Below, in pieces: positions 50,783 through 58,132 of a stretch of DNA of 64,000 nucleotides. This DNA is from Aneurinibacillus sp. Ricciae_BoGa-3 (lineage in GTDB: Bacteria > Bacillota > Bacilli > Aneurinibacillales > Aneurinibacillaceae). Under the pieces are notes generated by a model. The model did not search any database, was not told where the DNA came from, and saw only the letters and a list, made by a program, of their open reading frames with translations. Where the stretch lies: positions 620,001-684,000 of the forward strand of contig NZ_CP116888.1 of NCBI RefSeq assembly GCF_028421645.1, read 5' to 3'. Each line of letters opens with the position of its first letter. The stretch's first letter is position 1. The translations under genes were made by a program, and so were the position numbers.

Positions 50783-51580
50783 TTAGGAATCTAACAAGGA
50801 AAATAAATCATCTTTATCAAAATCTGGATTGGTTTCTACCTTAAGGGGTAGCCTGTACAAAAAACGTATGGAATCAGGTTCATCCTGGTACAGAGTTTCA
50901 AGTTGTTCATAGTCCTCAAACAGACAAGGGTCGCTTAATCCATATGGATTGGTTTCAATAATGGTAATGCCCTGGTCATTTATATGAACATCAACTACCA
51001 ATGTATCGCAAGGGAGTAACGACTTTATTTCTTCAATAAATGAGATAATGCGTGCTTTGATGCTATCAACATGGTTTGTAACCCATTCATAATGATTCTG
51101 ATAGTCATATTGTGTAATGGCAAAAAGTCTTCCGTTTTTTATGAAGCAACGAAATTCCCTTTCAGGTTTAAAATCCATCCATTTACGAGCTACCAGTATG
51201 GGTAAATGCCCATGTTCCTTTGCATCTCTGAAATCTACCCATGTTCGTTCACTCAATAAGCAAAAGGAGATAGCTTCCTGTGCTGTCCTGGCTGGACGAA
51301 GTTTTCCATTTAAAAAAGCGTCGGAGTCTTTTGGTGAACGCTTATCATTGCGTAAGAAAATGCCTTCAGGGAATACATGAAAAGCGGGAGCAATCTTATT
51401 TACAAAGTACGCGAATCGTTCTTGCTCTACTTGTGAGTTGCCTTCTGAAAAGATTAAACTCGAAAAATCATCCCGCTCTTTTTCCGTTAATGTAAAAACG
51501 AGAGTGGGGATAGAATATTTCATCAAATCTTCCTTCCAATTAGTCAAAAAGGTAGAGACTTCATAATCCCATGTATTCAT
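50783..51580 (-). CDS. CDC123/D123-like ATP-grasp protein
   Basis: 265 residues. The order of motifs follows the eukaryotic cell-division protein CDC123 (D123) family: SPKDSDAFLNGKLRPARTAQ (about 82-101), LLSERTWVDFRD, VARKWMDFKPEREFRCFIKN (about 130-149), LFAITQYDYQNHYEWV (about 153-168), then the metal-binding end DTLVVDVHINDQGITIIETN (about 193-212) with PYGLSDPCLFED. In yeast and animals it is an ATP-grasp assembly chaperone for translation factor eIF2. A bacterial version with that role cannot be assumed. Its only neighbours here are the PARP and WGR genes, all on minus but each with its own terminator. The ATP-grasp Lys and Asp/Glu/Asn pattern is present. Confidence 0.75.
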   Translation of the reverse strand: MNTWDYEVSTFLTNWKEDLMKYSIPTLVFTLTEKERDDFSSLIFSEGNSQVEQERFAYFVNKIAPAFHVFPEGIFLRNDKRSPKDSDAFLNGKLRPARTAQEAISFCLLSERTWVDFRDAKEHGHLPILVARKWMDFKPEREFRCFIKNGRLFAITQYDYQNHYEWVTNHVDSIKARIISFIEEIKSLLPCDTLVVDVHINDQGITIIETNPYGLSDPCLFEDYEQLETLYQDEPDSIRFLYRLPLKVETNPDFDKDDLFSLLDS

Positions 51581-51621
51581 TGCTAATTCCTCCTGTTATA
51601 TCATTTGAGTAACATATAAAG

Positions 51622-51650
51622 AAAGGGCGTTTAAAGCAATGCCCTTTTAT
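51622..51650 (-). terminator. Terminator for the PARP gene
   Basis: AAAGGGC (51622-51628) pairs with GCCCTTT (51641-51647) with AT-rich loop. Confidence 0.6.
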
Positions 51651-51653
51651 TAG

Positions 51654-52943
51654 TTAAGCCTTTTTAAACTCCACAATGTATTTAATCTTAACTTGTGAGT
51701 CCTTGTACACAATGTACTCATTATGAATCAAGGAACGTCCTTTTTTACCTAAAACTGAATTATAAGGTCTAGGTGCGGTGGTTAAATGTGGTTGAGCATC
51801 TTCATACTCTTTAATTTTACCTGTCGCCACATCGCAAACGAATAGGTAGTAAGAGTCACTGCCAGCACCGTTATTGAATCCCCAACAGTAGTTGGCACTC
51901 TTACTGGATTGGTCTGCAAAGTAGATTCCAGAGCCAAACATGCTACCTGTATGAACGGCAGATTTCGGTTTGATTTTTAACCCATTCTGCATAATGCTTA
52001 GAATATTTTCGTTTCGGGAACCATGAAACAATTCCATAGTGGAGACGTTGTATGGATTGAATTTATCAAAGCCAACCATATCTTCTACTTGAAAAATATC
52101 CTGTACATTGATTTTGAAATGGTGGTTATGTCCTTGAGAATTTTTAATGAATTCAACAAGATGTTTGTATTCCTTTGTTCGAGAAGAAAGCGATTTGAGC
52201 TTGATATTTAATGCCTTGTATTTCTCCTCTAATGTCTTTTCCAGGTCATTTTGCACTTTGACGACAGAACTCATAACGCCTAACAAATCTTTCTTATCAT
52301 TAAGTTTTATATAGTCGTCAATAATGAACTTCCTATAATCAACTTTCGTACCAAATATAACGGGAATGATAGAATAAAATTGATTGGAATAATAATCAAG
52401 GTTGGTATGACTACCCTTATCCAAAAGCTCTTCAATCTTGTTTAAGATTTCGAGTCCTTTTGAAACTTGGAAGCTGGTTAGCTTGCCTAATGGCGTTTGG
52501 ATGGAGGACACCAAATACCCTGTAGCTTCTTGATACAATTTTCCAATTAGTTTTAGTACCTTATCATTGATGTTGGTGAGGTTTTGTTTTGGAGCCTTTG
52601 TCGTAACCTTAACAGAAGTAGATGGAGAAAAACTGAATCCATCGTCCACATCGATTTTTTCATAGCCCTTCGCTTGTTTCGATGAAAGAATATCTTGAAA
52701 TTCACTATCTGCTTCCCAACGTGAATGAAAGAATCGTCCTTCTTTCCGTGGATTTTTACCCATCCGACCGTATTCGGTGTAGATACGGTAAGGATATACG
52801 CCTGACCCTTCCTGAAGTTCAGCAATATAAAATTTATTTGAGTTGTCCTGTAGGGAAGCATAATTAAGTACCACTCGTTCCGCTACTCGACTGACATTGA
52901 AAGTTGGACACTGCACCGAATTAATTGCGACTGCCTTTGCCAT
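51654..52943 (-). CDS. Bacterial poly(ADP-ribose) polymerase-like protein: WGR, helical regulatory and ART domains
   Basis: 429 residues, AAAGGGG upstream of ATG. WGR domain about 20-100 (KFYIAELQEGSGVYPYRIYT, EYGRMGKNPRKEGRF, the Arg-Met/Gly 'YGRMG' mark). PARP regulatory helices about 125-240 (VLKLIGKLYQEATGYLV, SSIQTPLGKLTSFQVSKGLE with the typical PLGKLS-like turn). ART catalytic domain about 290-429: LFHGSRNENILSIMQNGLK (His at about 308), GSGIYFADQSSKSANYCWGF (Tyr at about 344) and NEYIVYKDSQVKIKYIVEF (Glu at about 408), the H-Y-E triad needed for NAD+ binding and polymer extension. So full set for PARP. The zinc fingers and BRCT of human PARP1 are absent. DNA-dependent activation through WGR is inferred. 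Confidence 0.9.
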   Translation of the reverse strand: MAKAVAINSVQCPTFNVSRVAERVVLNYASLQDNSNKFYIAELQEGSGVYPYRIYTEYGRMGKNPRKEGRFFHSRWEADSEFQDILSSKQAKGYEKIDVDDGFSFSPSTSVKVTTKAPKQNLTNINDKVLKLIGKLYQEATGYLVSSIQTPLGKLTSFQVSKGLEILNKIEELLDKGSHTNLDYYSNQFYSIIPVIFGTKVDYRKFIIDDYIKLNDKKDLLGVMSSVVKVQNDLEKTLEEKYKALNIKLKSLSSRTKEYKHLVEFIKNSQGHNHHFKINVQDIFQVEDMVGFDKFNPYNVSTMELFHGSRNENILSIMQNGLKIKPKSAVHTGSMFGSGIYFADQSSKSANYCWGFNNGAGSDSYYLFVCDVATGKIKEYEDAQPHLTTAPRPYNSVLGKKGRSLIHNEYIVYKDSQVKIKYIVEFKKA

Positions 52944-53030
52944 AAGTAAATTTCCCCTTTGAAATGTAGTTTTAAAAAACTTCCTGTTTTACATGTAATT
53001 TATAGATTATATGCAAATCAAGAGAGGAAT

Positions 53031-53058
53031 AAAAAGACTCCCAATCGGGAGTCTTTTG
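53031..53058 (-). terminator. Terminator after the WGR-only gene
   Basis: AAAGACTCCC (53033-53042) pairs with GGGAGTCTTT (53047-53056); the gene ends just before on minus. Confidence 0.75.
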
Positions 53059-53066
53059 AAACAAAA

Positions 53067-53354
53067 CTAAGCTATTTTTTTCTGAAATCCTTTTTCTAGT
53101 TGTTCATTCATCAGTTCATTGAATTCATTCTGAGCCTCCTGTAGTGTCTTAAATGACTTGGTTTGTTTTCCATGTGTCATTTGACGATTTCCGTAATGAA
53201 TGGAAATCTTAAAGGGAAGTTCACCCATCGTTTCACTAAGTTCCAGGTTGAAAAATCGTTCGGAATCATTCTGTACAAGGGATTCATTCTGCAGTTCATG
53301 TCCAAACATAAACAATGAATCCATGTTAGAAACTGAATTTGTTTTCTTTACCAT
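53067..53354 (-). CDS. WGR-only domain protein, 95 aa
   Basis: ATG with GGGAGC upstream. Residues about 32-95 form one WGR-like domain: RFFNLELSETMGELPFKISI, HYGNRQMTHGKQTKSFKTLQ, EAQNEFNELMNEQLEKGF. The W is replaced (HYGNRQ in place of WGR), as in several variants. WGR domains bind DNA ends and PARP regulatory helices. It lies directly upstream of the PARP gene and may be its partner or a competitor. Confidence 0.75.
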   Translation of the reverse strand: MVKKTNSVSNMDSLFMFGHELQNESLVQNDSERFFNLELSETMGELPFKISIHYGNRQMTHGKQTKSFKTLQEAQNEFNELMNEQLEKGFQKKIA

Positions 53355-53783
53355 AATTTATTTTGCTCCCTTTGGTTTTGTCCTGTGAATGTAGTCCAAA
53401 AAACCACCTTTTTATGATTGTTCTTTTATTCTATGCAAATAAAAGAGATTTAAAAAAAAGGTAATGCATAAAAGCTAACGGCAAAAGGAAACGCATTTTC
53501 TTCACATTTTCGTCAAGATTAATAGTTGATAGCCCTTATTTTTTATGATGAAGTGACCATGGTTACAGATAAAGAAAAGAACTCTTGATAAAATGGATGC
53601 TCAGTTAAGAAATTGAGGTACAAAAGTAAGGAGAGGATTAGGAAGAAAGAAATAATAAATGAAAGAAATACTTTAAAGATAATAAAAAAACAAGTAAATA
53701 AGTCCTTCAATTTTTACGATACATAAGGAAGGATAGTAATTTTTGAAGCCGATTTTCCCATGAGCTGAGGGGTGAAAGTAACA
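53355..53783. other. Intergenic region without supported gene
   Basis: AT-rich, no ORF above chance with a ribosome site. A possible promoter for the two-component genes may lie in 53570-53700; no clear -35/-10 pair was seen. Confidence 0.4.
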
Positions 53784-54443
53784 ATGAACATTCGAGTGAT
53801 GATTGTAGAAGACGATGAAAAATGTTTTGAGGTTGAAAGAGAAGCCATAAGTAATGAAAAAGACATGGAAATAGTCGGAAACGCAAATGAAAAGCAACTG
53901 GCTTTAAAAATGGCAAAAGAATTAAAACCAGATGTTATTCTTCTCGATATCAACCTTACAGATAAAGATGACCAGCATGGAATAGATGTGGCGATAGAAC
54001 TATCCATAGAATTACCTGAAACAAAAATTATAATGTTGAGTGGTCTGTTGAATGAAGATACCGTTCGAAGCACTATGGGAATTGGGGTGGCTTGTAACTA
54101 CCTACTTAAATCTGATTATTGTAAAATGCCACAAGCCATACGGGATGCCGTTGAAGGAAACAATTCGATTGACAAGACTGTTATTGACTTTATTCTGCAA
54201 GACTATCGTAACAGCCTAAAATCAACGATGGTAAAGCTAACAGCTCACCATATTAAGGTGCTTGAACTCTTTTACAGAGGGCATTCCGTTGAACAAGTTG
54301 CAGATATTCTCAAATTAGAAACACAGTCTGTGAGAAATCTACAACAACAAATCGGGAAGAAATGTTTGGGTTGGAAATGGCGTTTTCGAAAACTGAGTGC
54401 TTTCGAATTGGCGCAACGAGCAAAAAAGTTGGAGATGTTTTAA
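53784..54443 (+). CDS. NarL/LuxR-type response regulator
   Basis: 219 residues. Receiver about 1-125: acidic pair VEDDEKCF, phosphorylation Asp in DVILLDINL (about 57), Lys in YLLKSDY (about 113). C-terminal LuxR-type HTH about 155-219: LTAHHIKVLELFYRGHSVEQ, VADILKLETQSVRNLQQQIG. The DNA-binding helix is unusual (QSVRNLQQQIG), so targets are unclear. ATG 53784 is preferred over 53772 because of ribosome-site spacing. It pairs with the kinase 109 bases downstream. Confidence 0.8.
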   Translation: MNIRVMIVEDDEKCFEVEREAISNEKDMEIVGNANEKQLALKMAKELKPDVILLDINLTDKDDQHGIDVAIELSIELPETKIIMLSGLLNEDTVRSTMGIGVACNYLLKSDYCKMPQAIRDAVEGNNSIDKTVIDFILQDYRNSLKSTMVKLTAHHIKVLELFYRGHSVEQVADILKLETQSVRNLQQQIGKKCLGWKWRFRKLSAFELAQRAKKLEMF

Positions 54444-54551
54444 TCAAAATAAATATTGCAGATTCAATCTTACCTTATAGTAGATAAATGGAATTTTGTT
54501 GTTTCAAACATCAAAAATAGCAGACGAAGTAATCATAGGGGAGTAATCAAT

Positions 54552-56318
54552 TTGAAAAAAATTAATGTCGCTATTATTCTAGCTATGACCGCCATTCTTA
54601 TTTTCATCAATACGGCGTTTTACTATAATACAAGAAAAAACTTAATCGATGCACAGGAGCAGTCAATCGAAATCGTTTCTAAAAATGTAAAGAGTGCCCT
54701 CGAAACGAATTATCGAGGTGAAAAACTCTTTGATGATATGTTAGGTGACAAATTGTATACGGCATCCATAGCCGTAGAAAAAGCTTTGCCACCGCATATA
54801 AAAGATGTAAGTAATGAACAATTAGTTCAACTTTCAAAAGAATTGGGTGTTGATGATATAACTTTGCTTGTGAAAGATAGCAAGGATAGCCATTCGTTTA
54901 TCGGAGCAAAATCGAGTGATAGCAAAGAAATAGGAGCGGAAACAAAAGATTGGGGAGCCAATTGGAACCGAATGTTTTCTCAGTTAATGGATAAACACAG
55001 CGTTACATTGGAGAAAAACTGGGGTATGTCGTTGCCCAATTATTGGGCAGGTCCTTACAGCATCTCTTCCACTCACCCAGGGCTGATGGAAAAATGGGGA
55101 TATTACAACGATGGAACTACGGATTATTTAATTGACCCCTACATGGGTGAAAAAAGATACGAAAGCTATCAAAAAGAGGCGGGTGTCAATGGACTTATCC
55201 AAAATGCTATAAAAGAAAATCCATTTCTGATTGAAATAGGAGTTGTAAATTATAATGCGTTAGTCGGAACGGATAAAAAATCAAAAGAAGAACTCAGAAC
55301 ACATTCACTCGTATTGTCGCACCGATTTGTCCCTTTTGGAAATTTGCATTATCAGCATCCACTAGAGAAAGATTTGGCAACAAAAGCGATTGAGGGTGGT
55401 AATACGCTTACCAGTGTAGTCAATATCAATGGAAGAGACATTTTAAAAACCTATATTCCGATTACATTGAATTTGGAAGGTAACATCGTACATAATAAAA
55501 TGATAGCCATTGTTGCCTCAAACTACGATATTATTCAACAAGCTTTATATAATAAAGAATTACAATCGTTACTAATTAGTTTGATTTGTTTTGTTTTTGG
55601 TCTCTTGTTCACGTTGTTACTTACTCGCTATGTTACAAAACAAGGCATACTTATAACACAAGTGCAAAGGATTTTTTCAGATAACATCGAGCGATTATTC
55701 AAAACGGTTAAAGCGCATCGGCATGACTTTAATCATCATATTTTTACGATACAAGGTCTTTTAGGTATGAGACGTTATGAGGAAGCACAAGAATATATTC
55801 GAAATTTAACCAGAATCCAGACCACGATAAATGATGTTATCCCTGTTGATATTCCTGCTTTAAATGGTTTGCTTCAAGCGAAAATAGCGGAGGGCATGGA
55901 TAAACAGATACGTTTTGAACATCATTTTGAAGGATTCGAAGTCGTTTCACTTGATACTATGAAAATCACAAATCTCGTACGTATTTTAGGAAATATCTTA
56001 GATAACGCTTATCATGCGGTCGAATCCAATCCCAACGATAATCGACGAGTCATTCTAAGAGCGAAGGTGAAAAAGGGGTTGTTAGTCTTTGACATTCATA
56101 ATAATGGTGAACCTATCGCGCCTGAACATCTTTCTCGTATTTTTGAATATGGATTTACGACGCGAGAAAATCAGGGTGGAACAGGAATAGGACTGGCAAG
56201 TTCTAAAAAAATCATAGAAGGATATAAAGGTGAAATCACTGTGACAAGTAATAAAGATTGGACAACTTTTACCATAAACTTACCATTGTCTCAACGTGAA
56301 TTGATACAAGCAGTTTGA
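54552..56318 (+). CDS. Sensor histidine kinase (AgrC/Spo0B-like dimer helix)
   Basis: TTG 54552 follows AGGGG at 11 bases. 588 residues: TM1 about 5-27 (VAIILAMTAILIFINTAFYY), a large extracytoplasmic sensor about 30-335, TM2 about 340-362 (LLISLICFVFGLLFTLLLTR), then the dimerisation helix with the phosphorylated His in RHDFNHHIFTIQGLLGM (about 390), N box in NILDNAYHAVESN (about 480) and G box in GGTGIGLASSKKI (about 541). The R-H-D-F-N-H motif is the AgrC/HPK10-type or DcuS-like form. The Cache-like sensor (residues 30-335) may bind an organic acid. It acts with the adjacent response regulator. Confidence 0.85.
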   Translation: MKKINVAIILAMTAILIFINTAFYYNTRKNLIDAQEQSIEIVSKNVKSALETNYRGEKLFDDMLGDKLYTASIAVEKALPPHIKDVSNEQLVQLSKELGVDDITLLVKDSKDSHSFIGAKSSDSKEIGAETKDWGANWNRMFSQLMDKHSVTLEKNWGMSLPNYWAGPYSISSTHPGLMEKWGYYNDGTTDYLIDPYMGEKRYESYQKEAGVNGLIQNAIKENPFLIEIGVVNYNALVGTDKKSKEELRTHSLVLSHRFVPFGNLHYQHPLEKDLATKAIEGGNTLTSVVNINGRDILKTYIPITLNLEGNIVHNKMIAIVASNYDIIQQALYNKELQSLLISLICFVFGLLFTLLLTRYVTKQGILITQVQRIFSDNIERLFKTVKAHRHDFNHHIFTIQGLLGMRRYEEAQEYIRNLTRIQTTINDVIPVDIPALNGLLQAKIAEGMDKQIRFEHHFEGFEVVSLDTMKITNLVRILGNILDNAYHAVESNPNDNRRVILRAKVKKGLLVFDIHNNGEPIAPEHLSRIFEYGFTTRENQGGTGIGLASSKKIIEGYKGEITVTSNKDWTTFTINLPLSQRELIQAV

Positions 56319-56469
56319 TTTTAGAAGAGGAAAGAAGCTATTGTATGGGCTATATCAGATTTGCCTTTTGCAATTAGCCTTTTTCCTACTCTAAAGTCTT
56401 TTGGTCAACATCAATCTTTTCCAATATGGAGCTTGTCGCATCATAGAAAAGAAAGATTATAATAATGTT

Positions 56470-56730
56470 TTAAAAAAAGAAAATAAAACCTTCACCGAAA
56501 TCATCCAGCTCAGTGACATCGTACTTTTTAATTAAAACATTAAAATGTTGATTCAGTAAGGGTAACATTTCCTTGAATCGTGTAGTTTTTTGTACATAAG
56601 AGCCAGTAGAATCATAAGTTTCCACAACATCGTCCTCTAACTCCTCCGAAAAGTTTATCTTGCACGTTCTATTATAGAGTTCGGTGGATAATTGGTTTAA
56701 TTCCTGTGTAGATACAAATAAAAATTTCAT
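56470..56730 (-). CDS. Hypothetical protein, 86 aa
   Basis: Soluble acidic protein (NFSEELEDDVVETYDSTGSYV) ending DFGEGFIFFF. ATG with GGAGG upstream. No family recognised. Lies between the kinase and MscS genes, on the opposite strand to the kinase. Confidence 0.55.
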   Translation of the reverse strand: MKFLFVSTQELNQLSTELYNRTCKINFSEELEDDVVETYDSTGSYVQKTTRFKEMLPLLNQHFNVLIKKYDVTELDDFGEGFIFFF

Positions 56731-56922
56731 TGTTGTAACCTCCGTGTCGTATGTAACTTCTATCTGTACTTAGTATATAAAAAGCAGGATAGTAGAACTA
56801 TACTCATTTTTTGCAGTATATCCGAAAGTTGCATATTTAAATGATACGAAGGAAATAATTCCTATGATAATTTCAAGGAAATTCAAGGATAATAGACCTA
56901 TCCGTTATTTGCGTGACCATAT

Positions 56923-56962
56923 AAAAGCCCTCTTATAAACCTAGTATGTTAAGAGGGCTTTT
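56923..56962 (-). terminator. Terminator overlapping the end of the MscS gene
   Basis: AAAAGCCCTCTTA (56923-56935) pairs with TAAGAGGGCTTTT (56950-56962). The stem includes the stop codon and last codons of the gene. Confidence 0.8.
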
Positions 56963-58064
56963 CACTTGATTCTTTTTGAAATGGTTCGGATTCGATATAA
57001 ATCGTTTGCGAAGGAAGTGCCAGCGTCACACATTCTTGTTGGAGGATATCCATAATTTTATAGTTAATATCTTGTTTAATCTCTAAGAATTCGTTCATTT
57101 CGGACGTGTTGGTTAAGTATTGAACCAAGATATCTAGGCTACTTTGATTAAAGGTGTCAAATACAATATAAACGGCATCGTTATCAACACCAGCATGCCC
57201 CAGGATGACTTGGCGTAAACGTTCTACTACTCGTTGTATTTTTTCAGGAGGGGTAGCATATTCAACACCTAAATAGAATCGCACCCGTCGATTCCTTCTT
57301 CTTGACCAGTTATAAATAGACTGATTGGCTAGAATCGCATTGGGAATGGACACAATCGCTTTATCAAAGTTACGAATTTTGGTGCTTCTGAAATTCATGT
57401 CTTCTACAATTCCCTCAATTTTACTATCAGTGGAAATCCAATCACCGATGGAAAAAGACTTATCAAGCGCAATGGCTATACCGCCAAATATATGAGACAG
57501 CATATCTTTTGCTCCTAATGCGAGAGCTAGTCCACCAATTCCAAGTCCTGTAATCACACCACTTAGATTGTAACCCCACTCATAAGCAATCAAGGTAAAA
57601 CCCAAAACGCTAATGAAAACTTTGTACACACGACTAAAGAAAGGGAAGAGCAGGTTTTCTACTTTAATATTGAGTTGGCTTTTCAATTCTTCTGGATGCT
57701 CACCAAAAAAACTTCCAACATCAAACAAGGCATGTATAATATAAAACGTCACAATGGATTTTAGAATTTTTACCATGGGGTCAAAAGAGAGAAGTGTTAC
57801 GTTGAGTGCATAGCAAAACGCTATCAACACACATATCGTAAAGAATAGATGGCGTAGATGTTTCTCAATTTGCTCAACGAATTCCTTCTTAAATCGTAAT
57901 CGTTTTTTCAAATAATAAAACATCAACTGTTTAAAAGCGTATCTCAGAATAAAGTGTTGGAATAGCCAGGAAAACAGGATAATGGCTAAAAACACCGCAA
58001 CGTTTGGTAGTTGTTGAAATAGGGTAAATTTGAGGTCAGCATAAAAAGCATAGAGTTTTAACAA
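56949..58064 (-). CDS. MscS-family mechanosensitive channel
   Basis: TTG 58064 follows GAAAGGAAG. 371 residues. Several N-terminal transmembrane segments (FLAIILFSWLFQHFILRYAF..., FTICVLIAFCYALNVTLL), then the pore-lining stretch GLGIGGLALALGAKDMLSH with Gly/Ala ridges typical of MscS (about 170-190), followed by the beta domain DKSFSIGDWISTDSKIEGIV and the SIPNAILANQSIYNWS region (about 238-253). The C-terminal domain completes the MscS fold. It opens under membrane tension to release solutes. It lies directly downstream of the FtsH gene. Confidence 0.85.
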   Translation of the reverse strand: MLKLYAFYADLKFTLFQQLPNVAVFLAIILFSWLFQHFILRYAFKQLMFYYLKKRLRFKKEFVEQIEKHLRHLFFTICVLIAFCYALNVTLLSFDPMVKILKSIVTFYIIHALFDVGSFFGEHPEELKSQLNIKVENLLFPFFSRVYKVFISVLGFTLIAYEWGYNLSGVITGLGIGGLALALGAKDMLSHIFGGIAIALDKSFSIGDWISTDSKIEGIVEDMNFRSTKIRNFDKAIVSIPNAILANQSIYNWSRRRNRRVRFYLGVEYATPPEKIQRVVERLRQVILGHAGVDNDAVYIVFDTFNQSSLDILVQYLTNTSEMNEFLEIKQDINYKIMDILQQECVTLALPSQTIYIESEPFQKESSEKPS

Positions 58065-58096
58065 TCGAGTTTCTTCCTTTCATCGTGATAAAAAAG

Positions 58097-58125
58097 AAAA
58101 TCCATGCATTACATCATGGAATTTT
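58097..58125 (-). terminator. Terminator for ftsH
   Basis: TCCATG and CATGGA stem on minus, followed by TTTTCTTTTTTATC. Confidence 0.65.
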
Positions 58126-58132
58126 CTTGGTA

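Noticed and set aside
53673..54073. Minus ORFs over the response regulator
   Set aside because: They are low-quality frames antisense to the 53784-54443 gene.
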